From: Marinobacter zhanjiangensis
Lineage (GTDB): Bacteria > Pseudomonadota > Gammaproteobacteria > Pseudomonadales > Oleiphilaceae
NCBI RefSeq assembly: GCF_014651935.1
Contig: NZ_BMXV01000001.1
Coordinates: forward strand, 700,358-764,357
DNA length: 64,000 nucleotides
Direction: 5' to 3'
The notes under the pieces are model-generated. The model saw only the letters and a program-made list of their open reading frames with translations. It was not told where the DNA came from and searched no databases. Shown piece after piece: positions 1 through 7,828 of the stretch; the stretch's first letter is position 1; each line of letters opens with the position of its first letter. The position numbers and the translations under genes are program-made.

Positions 1-546
1 CTTCATGAACTCGGCAAGCCGGTTCACGGTCCGCTCGCCGGCGGGCTTGAGTTGTGCCTCGTTGATATCGAACAGCACATCGCCCAGGGTCATGACCATA
101 CCCCGCTCGGTCTGCTCGGCCTGAAGCCGGTCCATCTGCTCCCTCAGCATGCGGGCTTCCATTTCGGCAACCTGGGCCCGTCGTTCGCCGATGCGGATGC
201 GCAGATCATCCCGCTGTCGCTCGGCGGCGGCCAGCTCTTCCTCCAGTCCGGCCCGCAGGGCATTTTCCCGGGCGATCTCGATATGACGGTTGGCCCTGTA
301 GACGTGGTGATCGATGAGGTCGGTGGCGGCGCCTTCCTCAAACAGTGCTTCTGCGCGGTCCAGGGCCTGGTCGGCGTCCCTGAGGTGCGACAGGCCATTG
401 CGGGCGACCTCCGGGTTGTCGACGGCGGTATCATAGGCGGCGCGGGTGTCCAGCATTCCCTGATGTTGTTCGGGGGCGCTGGCACAGGCGGATAACAGTG
501 CTGCCAGGGTGATCACCGAGCCTGAGGTAAACCATTGCTTGTTCAT
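1..546 (-). CDS. DUF4398 + OmpA-like lipoprotein, cut by the window edge
   Basis: The reading frame begins with ATG at 544-546 and stays open to base 1, so only the first 182 codons are visible. Residues 1-21 form a lipoprotein signal with lipobox LSAC (Cys21). Residues 25-105 resemble the helical DUF4398 region and 105-145 are rich in Glu, Arg and Gln, probably coiled coil. From about residue 149 the segment LGDVLFDINEAQLKPAG matches the start of a C-terminal OmpA peptidoglycan-binding domain, which continues outside the window. Likely an envelope lipoprotein tying the outer membrane to the cell wall. A second DUF4398-type lipoprotein lies 32 bases upstream in the same direction, suggesting one operon. 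Confidence 0.8.
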   Translation of the reverse strand, partial: MNKQWFTSGSVITLAALLSACASAPEQHQGMLDTRAAYDTAVDNPEVARNGLSHLRDADQALDRAEALFEEGAATDLIDHHVYRANRHIEIARENALRAGLEEELAAAERQRDDLRIRIGERRAQVAEMEARMLREQMDRLQAEQTERGMVMTLGDVLFDINEAQLKPAGERTVNRLAEFMK

Positions 547-578
547 GTCGTCTCCCTGTGGGTCAGAATCCGGTGAGG

Positions 579-941
579 TTACTGCTGGTTCTCGAGGTTG
601 TTGCGCAGCGAATCGATACTGGCCTGAATGTCGCCCAGTTCGTTGCGCACCTGCTGGGTACTGGTACGGGACGCCGCCAGTCTGGCGTCCAGGGTGGCTT
701 CCTCCAGCAACTGCCGGGCTTCCGCGTAACGCTGCTCCTCGATCAGTACCTGCGCTGCCTCGAGTTTTTCACGGGCGGTGTTCATGATGGAAGGCTCAAC
801 GTCCATCGCCCCGGCGTCGTCAGCGGATCGAACGGCACTGTACGCGGCCTCACGTTCCTCTTCGGGCTTGGGGCCCGGGTCAGTGGCGCAACCGGTGACC
901 AAAACACCGAAAAGCAGAAGGGAAATAACACGGGAACGCAT
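579..941 (-). CDS. DUF4398 domain lipoprotein
   Basis: A 120-residue protein starting at ATG 939-941; the longer frame upstream lacks any signal sequence, whereas this start gives a clean lipoprotein signal with lipobox VTGC (Cys18). The mature part is almost wholly helical, with Ala/Glu/Arg-rich heptads (residues 35-118), and resembles the DUF4398 region of the OmpA-like lipoprotein encoded just downstream. Its function is unknown; the pairing suggests both act at the outer membrane-periplasm boundary. Upstream (942-1207) is 266 bases of intergenic DNA shared with the divergent membrane-protein gene. Confidence 0.75.
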   Translation of the reverse strand: MRSRVISLLLFGVLVTGCATDPGPKPEEEREAAYSAVRSADDAGAMDVEPSIMNTAREKLEAAQVLIEEQRYAEARQLLEEATLDARLAASRTSTQQVRNELGDIQASIDSLRNNLENQQ

Positions 942-1207
942 GCGCGGTCTCCTTGTGTAATAGGTGTCCATTGATGTTCGCAACGTCCGGGGTGAATCAT
1001 TCCATACGTTGCCGGGTTGGTGAAAAGCGTAGCAGTAATCGACTTGATAGCGTCCTGCCAAACCATGACAGATGTGCAATGAAAGGGCATCATCTGATGG
1101 GGGGATGATGCCGGTAACCGGAATAATGTTAACTTCACCCGTTGCTGTGTCGGTGTCCGTCAGGCTACTCAGACCGGGACAGTACAGCCTGTCCTGCTAA
1201 CGTCGTA

Positions 1208-1801
1208 ATGGAAAACGCCATGCCCGAACTGGAAAGTCTGTCCCATACGGCCCTGGCCGGCCAGTTCTTTGGTCTGGTGGCGCTTGCCATCTGCCTGGTG
1301 GCTTTCGCCAGCAAGAACGATGACCGGCTGCTGGTGTTGCTGATTTCCGCCAATGTCGCCTTTGCGCTGCAGTTTGCCTTTTTCAGCAGCTGGACGGCTG
1401 CGGCACTGACGGTTCTGGTGATCGCCCGTATTGTGCTGGCCCGGCGCTATGTGGGCAGTCAGTGGGTGATGTGGATGGTACTGGTGGCCAACCTGGTGGC
1501 CGCGGCGCTGACCTGGCGTGACTGGGTGGATGTGCTGCCATTGACGGCAGCCACCCTGGGCACCATTGCCATGTTCCTGTTACGGGGCATTGCCATGCGC
1601 ATCATGCTGGGCCTGGCGGCCCTGGCCTGGATGCTGAACAATCTCGCCATCGGGTCAATCGGCGGCACCCTGGCCGAAGGCATGATCTTCGTGACCAATG
1701 TGATCACCATCATTCGCATGGCCCGGGCCAGACAGCGCTACCCGGGCGTACCGGTGGACGAAACCGGCCCGGTTGATACTAGCGACCGACCACCTCGATA
1801 A
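1208..1801 (+). CDS. YgjV-like inner membrane protein
   Basis: A 197-residue hydrophobic protein with about six predicted membrane spans (for example residues 15-35, 40-75, 83-102, 105-122 and 128-150) and a short polar C-terminal tail. It resembles the YgjV family of uncharacterised bacterial inner membrane proteins. ATG 1208 is chosen because translation upstream gives a non-membrane Cys-rich leader; no clear ribosome binding site is visible, and ATG 1220 is an alternative. The last 23 bases overlap the convergent PfpI gene. No function is proposed. Confidence 0.65.
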   Translation: MENAMPELESLSHTALAGQFFGLVALAICLVAFASKNDDRLLVLLISANVAFALQFAFFSSWTAAALTVLVIARIVLARRYVGSQWVMWMVLVANLVAAALTWRDWVDVLPLTAATLGTIAMFLLRGIAMRIMLGLAALAWMLNNLAIGSIGGTLAEGMIFVTNVITIIRMARARQRYPGVPVDETGPVDTSDRPPR

Positions 1802-2318
1802 TCTTGCCTGAAAAGGCTTCCAGGTCACCCGGATTGCGGCTGGTGATCAGCGGTGCATCGTGGCAGACCTGCTCATCCACCCAGTGGCCGCCAGCGTTGA
1901 CGATATCGGTTTTGACACTGGGGAAGGAGGTCAGGTTGCGACCCCGCACCACATTGGCTTCCACCAGCAGCCAGGCGGCGTGGCAGATAGCCGCCACGGG
2001 TTTGCCAGCTTCCACGAAGTCGCGAACAAAGGCGACGGCCGCGTGATCCTGTCGCAGGGCATCTGGATTGGCCACGCCACCGGGCAGTACCAGCGCGTCA
2101 TAGTCGCTGGACTCAGCATCGCCCACCAGTTTGTCCACCTGGAACGAACCGCCTTTGTCCAGATGATGGTAACCGTCGATACGGCCTTCCCTGATCGACA
2201 ACAGCTCGATGTCGGCGCCGGCCTTTTCCAGAGCCTCGCGGGGATCGGTCAGTTCCACCTGCTCGACACCGTCGGTGGCGAGGAACGCGATTTTCTTGCC
2301 CTTCAGTGATGTGCTCAT
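1779..2318 (-). CDS. DJ-1/PfpI family protein
   Basis: A 179-residue single-domain protein of the class I glutamine amidotransferase-like DJ-1/PfpI family, at normal family length. The nucleophile elbow AICHAAW places the reactive Cys at residue 112 followed by His113, and an N-terminal Glu19 lies where PfpI proteins carry their acidic residue. Relatives act as proteases, chaperones or glyoxalase/deglycase enzymes in stress resistance; which applies here cannot be told. ATG 2318 is preceded by AGGAGG at good spacing. The 3' end overlaps the convergent membrane-protein gene by 23 bases. Confidence 0.88.
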   Translation of the reverse strand: MSTSLKGKKIAFLATDGVEQVELTDPREALEKAGADIELLSIREGRIDGYHHLDKGGSFQVDKLVGDAESSDYDALVLPGGVANPDALRQDHAAVAFVRDFVEAGKPVAAICHAAWLLVEANVVRGRNLTSFPSVKTDIVNAGGHWVDEQVCHDAPLITSRNPGDLEAFSGKIIEVVGR

Positions 2319-2553
2319 GTCAGAACCTCCTGGTGAGCCGGTCAGCGACCGGCGTATGGTCAGGGTTACTCATGTGACGGATATTGTGACGGAGCCCCCC
2401 GGGTTTAAACCGGGCGCGGTGGTAAACCTTCCCGATACCGGATGGCTGGTCTGCTTCCAGCATAGCTCCATTCGACGGGTGGGGTTGCAGAACCCATGTC
2501 TGATGACCACATTAATAATCAGTGTCCATGGATAAGGCCCCGAGGAGGCAACT

Positions 2554-2769
2554 ATGCTGCTGGCAGAAAAGTCCACCGGTCATTTGGTGGAAATCAGTGA
2601 TATCAAGGCCCTTTACGATCCCAATGAGTCGGCAGTGACGGGTAGCGTCCACTACGGCGAAGAGGCTCAGGACCCGGAGCCCATTGCCAAGACCGAACTG
2701 GCCTTTCCCTCCGGCGAACCCCTGCCCCAGTGCTGGACGGATCCGGATTTTCGACAGAAGCAGTCGTAG
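2554..2769 (+). CDS. Small hypothetical protein (71 aa)
   Basis: A 71-residue acidic, soluble protein with no signal peptide or membrane segment that I do not recognise. It is supported by a strong ribosome binding site (GAGGAGG seven bases before ATG) and codon use like its neighbours. It contains the segments HLVEISDIKALYDP near the N-terminus and a Pro-rich C-terminal part (SGEPLPQCW). It stands alone between the divergent PfpI gene and the lemA operon, 115 bases before lemA. Confidence 0.6.
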   Translation: MLLAEKSTGHLVEISDIKALYDPNESAVTGSVHYGEEAQDPEPIAKTELAFPSGEPLPQCWTDPDFRQKQS

Positions 2770-2884
2770 CAGGGAATTCGCGACCCAAGGTGGGCCTAGG
2801 TGTTATGGTGAGGCCATCTCCACGTTAAAGCCGGCTGGCTTACAGTGTCTCCGGCCTTACCTCCTGCAAAGGATGCACAGAACC

Positions 2885-3502
2885 ATGACAGATCCGATAA
2901 GGTGGTCCGGACCCCGGGCCCTCTGGCAACTGGTCGCACTGGTGGCCTTGGCGTCGCTGCTGACCGGTTGCGGCATTAATAATATTCCCAGTTACGACGA
3001 GCAGGTGAAATCCGCGTGGTCCCAGGTCGAGAACCAGTACCAACGTCGTGCTGACCTGGTGCCCAACCTGGTGGAAACCGTGAAAGGCTTCGCTGACCAG
3101 GAGCAGGATACGCTCACGGCGGTGATCGAGGCGCGGTCGAAGGCCACCTCCATCCAGGTGGACGAGAGCATCCTCAACAACCCTGAGAAGCTTCAGCAGT
3201 TCCAGCAGGCCCAGGGGGAGCTGAGCAGCGCCCTGAGCCGGCTGATGGCGGTTTCCGAACGCTATCCCGACCTGAAATCCAACCAGAACTTCCTGGCGCT
3301 GCAATCCCAGCTCGAGGGTACCGAGAACCGGATTGCCGTTGCGCGGCGTGACTTTATTCAGGCGGTGGAGCGGTACAATACCGAGATCCGCACCTTCCCG
3401 GGACGAATCTGGCACAGCCTGCTTTACGACGACATGGAGCTGCGTGCAAATTTTGAGGCAACCACCGAAAACGCCGAAGACGCGCCAGAGGTGGAGTTCT
3501 GA
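2885..3502 (+). CDS. lemA: LemA family lipoprotein
   Basis: A 205-residue LemA-family protein. Residues 12-29 form a lipoprotein signal with lipobox LTGC (Cys29). The mature region starts with NNIPSYDEQVKSAWSQVENQ and contains the family hallmark RRADLVPNLVETVKGF, followed by the helical bundle and AVARRDFIQAVERYN. Two ATGs (2873 and 2885) fit; the second has better spacing from AAAGGA. Its stop shares one base with the start of the TPM gene (TGATG), so translation is probably coupled. LemA proteins are membrane-tethered with unclear role; the lemA-TPM-TPM order is common in proteobacteria. Confidence 0.93.
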   Translation: MTDPIRWSGPRALWQLVALVALASLLTGCGINNIPSYDEQVKSAWSQVENQYQRRADLVPNLVETVKGFADQEQDTLTAVIEARSKATSIQVDESILNNPEKLQQFQQAQGELSSALSRLMAVSERYPDLKSNQNFLALQSQLEGTENRIAVARRDFIQAVERYNTEIRTFPGRIWHSLLYDDMELRANFEATTENAEDAPEVEF

Positions 3503-4257
3503 TGAAGGTTTTTCTGCGCCCCTGCATTGCGTTCGTCGCATTACTGTTGCTCCAGGCCCCGGCCTGGGGGCAGTCCATGCCCGACTTTCCGGAACTGACC
3601 GGGCGAGTGGTGGATCAGGCCGGGATGCTGTCCACGGACGCCGAATCCAGGCTGAGCAACATGCTGGCGGCCCATGAGGAAGCCACCACCAATCAGGTGG
3701 TGGTGGTCACACTGCCGGATCTGCAGGGCTATCCCATTGAAGATTTCGGGTACCAGCTCGGTCGCCATTGGGGTATTGGCCAGGAGGGCGAGGACAACGG
3801 CGCACTGCTGATTGTCGCCGAGGAAGAGCGCGCGATCCGCATCGAGGTGGGATACGGCCTTGAAGGTCAACTGACGGATGCCGCCTCGTCCACCATTATC
3901 AACCGGATCATTACCCCGGCCTTTCGACAGGGCGAGTTTTCCCAGGGCATTGTCGCCGGCGCCGAGGCCATGATCCAGGTGCTGGGTGGCGAGCCACTGG
4001 CCGTGCCGGAGGGCCAGACAGGGCAGGGTCCTGCCGAAAAGCCGAACCTGCTGGCGGTGGTTTTCTTCTTCGTCATCATTGTCTCGTTCATTTCCCTGGT
4101 CGGTGGCGGCGGCCGTGGCGGTCGCGGCAGAGGTGCGCTGATTGCCGGCGCCTTGCTGGGTGCCAGCATGGGCGGTCGCGGTGGCGGCCTTGGCGGTGGT
4201 GGTTTTGGCGGCGGTGGCGGCGGCTTCGGCGGCGGCGGTGCTTCCGGTGGATGGTAA
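3502..4257 (+). CDS. TPM domain protein with Gly-rich tail (YgcG-like)
   Basis: A 251-residue protein with a signal peptide (1-23), a TPM domain (about 30-155, including TNQVVVVTLPDLQGYPIEDFG and IRIEVGYGLEGQLTD), one membrane span (about 183-203) and a C-terminal tail composed almost wholly of Gly with some Arg, Ser and Phe. The topology predicts a periplasmic TPM domain anchored by the span. TPM proteins of this type accompany LemA; some TPM domains act in photosystem repair or as phosphatases, but the role in this setting is unknown. It overlaps lemA by one base. Confidence 0.9.
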   Translation: MKVFLRPCIAFVALLLLQAPAWGQSMPDFPELTGRVVDQAGMLSTDAESRLSNMLAAHEEATTNQVVVVTLPDLQGYPIEDFGYQLGRHWGIGQEGEDNGALLIVAEEERAIRIEVGYGLEGQLTDAASSTIINRIITPAFRQGEFSQGIVAGAEAMIQVLGGEPLAVPEGQTGQGPAEKPNLLAVVFFFVIIVSFISLVGGGGRGGRGRGALIAGALLGASMGGRGGGLGGGGFGGGGGGFGGGGASGGW

Positions 4258-4296
4258 CCCCATGCTGACACATTATCCTGAGAGCAAGAGCGATCT

Positions 4297-4914
4297 ATGA
4301 CGCTATTAACCACGACTGAACAGGACCAGGTAGCCGCTGCCATCAACGCAGTCGAGCGGGAGACCGATGCCGAACTGGTCACGGTGCTGGCCCGCCAGGC
4401 CGACAATTACGCCTATATTCCCCTGGTATGGGCCGGGATCCTGGCGCTGCTGGTGCCGGGGCTGATCAACTACTTCACCGAGTGGTTTGGTGCCCATACA
4501 CTGCTGCTGGTGCAGTGGGGTGTCTTCCTGGTACTGGGTGCACTGTTCCGCATTCCGCAGATCAACACCATGCTGATCCCTCGCCAGGTGCGATACTGGC
4601 GTGCCGCCAACCTCGCCCGCCGCCATTTTCTGGAGCAGAACCTGCACCATACGAAGGATGGCACCGGTGTACTGATCTTTGTCTCGGAAGCGGAACGCTA
4701 TGTGGAAATCCTGGTGGACCAGGGCGTTTCCTCCCGGGTGGACAACAAGGTGTGGGAAGAGATCGTGGAGAACTTCACCAACCAGGTCCGCCAGGGCAAT
4801 ACCTGCCAGGGCTTCCTCGACTGTATCGAAGCCTGTGGCACGCACCTGAAGGAACAGATCCCGGCCACCCACGAACGCAACCAGTTGCCCAATCACCTGG
4901 TGGTTTTGTCCTGA
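4297..4914 (+). CDS. TPM domain membrane protein
   Basis: A 205-residue second TPM-domain protein, third gene of the lemA operon (40 bases after the previous gene, SD-like GAGAGCAAGAG). It has no signal peptide. Two hydrophobic spans (about residues 40-58 and 65-83) interrupt the TPM domain, which resumes with GTGVLIFVSEAERYVEILVD and ends near residue 185. This split arrangement, with membrane spans inside the TPM fold, is the usual form of the shorter partner in lemA-TPM-TPM operons. Confidence 0.85.
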   Translation: MTLLTTTEQDQVAAAINAVERETDAELVTVLARQADNYAYIPLVWAGILALLVPGLINYFTEWFGAHTLLLVQWGVFLVLGALFRIPQINTMLIPRQVRYWRAANLARRHFLEQNLHHTKDGTGVLIFVSEAERYVEILVDQGVSSRVDNKVWEEIVENFTNQVRQGNTCQGFLDCIEACGTHLKEQIPATHERNQLPNHLVVLS

Positions 4915-4936
4915 GGATTGCCCTTTTGTCCTGAGG
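4904..4936. repeat. 13-bp direct repeat around a stop codon
   Basis: TTTTGTCCTGAGG occurs at 4904-4916, containing the stop codon of the TPM gene, and again at 4924-4936. It looks like a small local duplication. The rest of 4915-5199 holds no gene that I can support. Confidence 0.7.
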
Positions 4937-5199
4937 GACATCAGGGCAGTAATACTTCGCCTTCCATATAAAATGCCGCCTGCCCCGCGATTGCCACCCG
5001 GCTACCCCTCAGCTCGCACCGCAGTTCACCGCCGCGAGCGGACAAACTTCAACCCAATCTATTGAACAGACCCCGGGCACTATCAAAATGGGTGTAGGCG
5101 TATGGAGCCGCTGTCCGGGCGGGTACGAGCGTTTGTGAAGGCACTGACGCCATGGCAACATGATGACTTGTCGCTGTTAACCGGTCCGGAGTCTTCACC

Positions 5200-5760
5200 A
5201 TGAAAATCGCTGTGTTCTGTGGATCCAGCCAGGGCAACCATGACCGGTTTGCCCAAAGCGCCCGTGAACTTGGCCGCTACTTTGCCAGCCAGGGTGTTGA
5301 TCTGGTCTATGGCGGTGGCAAGGTCGGCCTGATGGGCGAGGTGGCCGACGCCGTGCTGGCGGGTGGCGGCCGGGTTTACGGTGTTATCCCGGAATCGCTG
5401 CGGGACCGGGAACTGGCTCATCAGGGGCTGACAGAGTTGACGGTGGTCACCGGTATGCACGAACGCAAGGCCATGATGGCGGCACAGGCGGATGCTTTCG
5501 TTGCCATGCCGGGCGGGCCCGGTACCATGGACGAACTGTTCGAGGCCTGGACCTGGGCGCAGCTTGGTTACCACGACAAGCCCTGTGCCATCTATAACGC
5601 TTTTGGTTACTACGACCAGCTGCTGTACTTCCTGAACACCATGGTCGATTCCGGTTTCATGAAGCCACACCATCGCCAGATGCTGGTGGTGGAAGACCAG
5701 CCGGAATCATTGCTGCAGGCCCTGATGCGTTATCAGCCCCCGGAGCGCAAGTGGTCCTGA
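5200..5760 (+). CDS. LOG family protein (TIGR00730)
   Basis: A 186-residue Rossmann-like protein of the LOG family, full length. It carries the family motif PGGPGTMDE (104-112), preceded by the conserved HERKAMM (87-93). LOG enzymes cleave the N-glycosidic bond of nucleoside 5'-monophosphates (cytokinin riboside phosphate phosphoribohydrolase in plants; PpnN-related nucleosidases in bacteria), so release of a base and ribose 5-phosphate from AMP or a modified nucleotide is likely. The gene stands alone with SD GGAG before ATG 5200. Confidence 0.9.
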   Translation: MKIAVFCGSSQGNHDRFAQSARELGRYFASQGVDLVYGGGKVGLMGEVADAVLAGGGRVYGVIPESLRDRELAHQGLTELTVVTGMHERKAMMAAQADAFVAMPGGPGTMDELFEAWTWAQLGYHDKPCAIYNAFGYYDQLLYFLNTMVDSGFMKPHHRQMLVVEDQPESLLQALMRYQPPERKWS

Positions 5761-5871
5761 TAGCGACGCGTCTTCTGAACCGGCCCGGAATGGCGCCTGC
5801 GCTGGCTGTCAGGTCCCGGTCCAGTTAGAGTGGTTGCGTGATGCAACCATATAACCTGATCAGGAGCCCCC

Positions 5872-6813
5872 ATGAGCGAGATTATCCTTCACCACTACGC
5901 CGGTTCACCCTTTGCTGAAAAGGCCCGCATGATGCTGGGTTTCAAGGGGCTGGCCTGGCAGTCGGTGGACATTCCGCCGATCATGCCCAAGCCGGACCTG
6001 ACCGCCCTGACCGGTGGTTACCGCAAGACGCCGGTCATGCAGGTGGGAGCTGATATCTACTGTGACACCGCCACGATCGCCCGCCAGCTGGATCGCATCC
6101 AGCCGTTGCCGTCCCTGTATCCGGAAGGCCGGGAGGCGGTGGCCGCCAGCGCCGCGCAGTTTGCCGATCAGGTCATGTTCCAGCACGGCGTGGCCCTGAA
6201 TTTCCAGCCCCATGCGGTGGCAGAACGTTTCGGAAAAGCCCCGGAAAATGTCATGAAAGCTTTCCTGGCGGACCGCAAGAAGCTGTTTGAAGGCGGCAGT
6301 GCCTCACCATTGCATCCGGCCCAGGCTCTGTCCCAGTGGCCGACCCTGCTGGGCCGTCTGGAGCAGCAGCTGGAAGACAGCGGCACCTTCCTGCTGGGTG
6401 AGGAACCCTGTATCGTCGATTTTGCCTACTATCATCCCCTGTGGTTTGTCCGCAGCAACAAGGCGGTCAGCAGCATGCTGGACCCCTATCCGCAGGTTCA
6501 GGCCTGGCTGGATGCAGTGGCGGCCTGCGGCCATGGTGAACCGACCGATCTGGATTCTGCACAAGCCATCGAGATTGCCCGCAAGAGCACACCGGAGTCA
6601 TTGCCGGAAAGTGGGTTCCGGGATCACAACGGCATCGAGGTCGGCCAGACCGTATCGGTTTCGGCGGTGGATTACGGCGTGGATCCGGTTACAGGAACTC
6701 TCGTCTATCAGGACGCGGAGGAGATCGTCGTCCGTCGGGAGGATGACCGTGCCGGAGAGTTGCACGTGCACTTTCCGCGGTATGGTTTCCGGCTATCTCC
6801 GGAAAAGCAGTAA
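5872..6813 (+). CDS. Glutathione S-transferase-like protein with extra C-terminal domain
   Basis: A 313-residue protein. Residues 1-80 form a thioredoxin-like GST N-domain (HHYAGSPFAEKARMMLGFKG, GYRKTPVMQVG, and CDTATIARQLD at the glutathione-contact position), and 90-215 the helical C-domain. It is about 100 residues longer than a typical GST: residues 225-313 contain a beta-rich segment (VGQTVSVSAVDYGVDPVTGT) resembling a small SH3-like barrel. The conserved Ser/Tyr/Cys of classical GSTs is not evident, so catalysis is uncertain. ATG 5872 follows AGGAG. The gene appears monocistronic. Confidence 0.85.
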   Translation: MSEIILHHYAGSPFAEKARMMLGFKGLAWQSVDIPPIMPKPDLTALTGGYRKTPVMQVGADIYCDTATIARQLDRIQPLPSLYPEGREAVAASAAQFADQVMFQHGVALNFQPHAVAERFGKAPENVMKAFLADRKKLFEGGSASPLHPAQALSQWPTLLGRLEQQLEDSGTFLLGEEPCIVDFAYYHPLWFVRSNKAVSSMLDPYPQVQAWLDAVAACGHGEPTDLDSAQAIEIARKSTPESLPESGFRDHNGIEVGQTVSVSAVDYGVDPVTGTLVYQDAEEIVVRREDDRAGELHVHFPRYGFRLSPEKQ

Positions 6814-6844
6814 GCAGTCCCTGGGAAGCTGTCAGGCTATTCCT

Positions 6845-6878
6845 GAAAAAAGCCCCGGTGCCGTCAGACAGCGGGGCT
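6845..6878 (-). terminator. Rho-independent terminator read on the minus strand
   Basis: Arms AGCCCCG (6851-6857) and CGGGGCT (6872-6878) enclose a 14-base loop; the A-run at 6846-6851 becomes a U-run after the hairpin on minus-strand RNA. It would end transcription from the TM2-protein gene about 160 bases upstream, or from anything in between. Confidence 0.7.
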
Positions 6879-6997
6879 GGGTGGGTTACAACGACCCCGA
6901 ATACCTGAAAGAGCGCCACGGCATCGAAGGCTGTGACAAGCCGCTTGAGAACATCAGCAAGGCGCTGGAAAATCTCGCCAGTGTGGCCACCCAGTAG
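6875..6997 (+). pseudogene. C-terminal remnant of a DUF302-like protein
   Basis: The last 40 codons before the stop at 6995-6997 encode GWVGYNDPEYLKERHGI and a helical tail ending VATQ. This matches my recollection of the C-terminus of DUF302-family proteins, where a Trp/Tyr-Asp-Pro-x-Tyr-Leu segment precedes R-H-G-I. The rest of the gene is absent: upstream the frame runs into the out-of-frame GST coding region and a hairpin, and no start codon with a ribosome binding site is present. I read it as a gene relic; a homology search would be needed to confirm the family. Confidence 0.45.
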
Positions 6998-7008
6998 GTG
7001 CGGATTAT

Positions 7009-7030
7009 CCCGGGCCCTGTCTGGCCCGGG
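7009..7030. terminator. GC-rich hairpin, possible terminator
   Basis: Perfect 8-bp arms CCCGGGCC (7009-7016) and GGCCCGGG (7023-7030) with a 6-base loop lie 10 bases after the stop codon of the minus-strand TM2 gene. No U-run follows on either strand, so termination by it is uncertain. Confidence 0.4.
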
Positions 7031-7039
7031 GCAGGGGCT

Positions 7040-7447
7040 TCAGATGCCCTCGTTGTTCTTCAGCGTGATCTGCTCGTTCAGGGTCCAGAAATCGTAGATA
7101 ACCCCCAGACCGAACACCCCCAGGGTGAACAGGTAGATAATGCCGGTGATCCACTTGCCCAGGTACATCCGGTGGATGCCGAAGGCGCCCAGGAAGGTCA
7201 GCAGTATCCAGGTGATGTTGTAGTCGACGGGGCCCGGCTGGTAGCGGATATCCGCTTCGCGGTCCATCCCCGGGATCAGGAACAGATCGATGATCCAGCC
7301 GATAAAGAACAGCCCCAGCGTGAAGAACCAGATGGTGCCGGTGACCGGCTTGCCGTAATAGAAGCGGTGCGAGCCCAGAAACCCGAAAATCCACAGCAGG
7401 TAGCCAATCACCACGCTGTGGGTATTGCTGGTTTGTTGAATCTCCAT
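7040..7447 (-). CDS. TM2 domain membrane protein
   Basis: A 135-residue protein with two TM2 units: residues 10-60 (GYLLWIFGFLGSHRFYYGK followed by a second span) and 75-125 (LLTFLGAFGIHRMYLGKW, then GIIYLFTLGVFGLGVIYDFW). The paired H-R-F/M-Y-x-G-K motif is the family signature. ATG 7447 follows AAAGGAGT at good spacing and replaces a longer frame without such a site. Function in bacteria is unknown. It is transcribed toward the GST gene and is probably monocistronic. Confidence 0.88.
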   Translation of the reverse strand: MEIQQTSNTHSVVIGYLLWIFGFLGSHRFYYGKPVTGTIWFFTLGLFFIGWIIDLFLIPGMDREADIRYQPGPVDYNITWILLTFLGAFGIHRMYLGKWITGIIYLFTLGVFGLGVIYDFWTLNEQITLKNNEGI

Positions 7448-7528
7448 TCGTACTCCTTTGACCCGTGAGTGTGTCTTTACACCACTTTCACCATAAACCA
7501 TTTTCAAGGCAATACCGCTATCGCTATG

Positions 7529-7798
7529 CTAGTGTCCCGTCTGGCTAGTTCCTTAATCTACTGCTTGACTCTGAGGACTCTGACCAAGGCGCCAGTCTGC
7601 AGGTGTGGTGGTTCCACATCAAAGACTGGCAACACAGGCTCAGAGTCCTCAGAGGCAAGCCCTTCGGGAGCTTCTGAAAAGCCGAATAGCGTTGTTGTGC
7701 TGTCTCGATTTGGAACCACCAAACCTTCAACAGCACGCCTAGCTCTTCGGCTTTTCAGAAGCTCAGTAGGTTAAGGAACTAGCCAGACGGGACACTAG
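7529..7798. mobile_element. MITE-like non-autonomous element with 31-bp terminal inverted repeats
   Basis: A 262-bp core (7533-7794) is bounded by inverted repeats (7533-7563 and 7764-7794) identical at 30 of 31 positions, starting TGTCCCGTCTGG. Both ends are flanked by CTAG (7529-7532, 7795-7798), the form expected of a 4-bp target duplication at a YTAR site as used by IS5-type elements. Inside are nested inverted repeats: 15 bp (7569-7583 with 7640-7654), 8 bp (7591-7598 with 7623-7630) and 17 bp (7669-7685 with 7747-7763). No credible protein is encoded. It sits 30 bases before the ydbH-like start, between that gene and its likely original promoter. Confidence 0.75.
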
Positions 7799-7828
7799 TA
7801 TCCGGAAACCATCCTGAAGGGAGACTGA

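Noticed and set aside
7469..7774. 101-codon frame inside the MITE-like element
   Set aside because: It crosses the element's left end and its product is determined by the inverted repeats; no domain or ribosome binding site.
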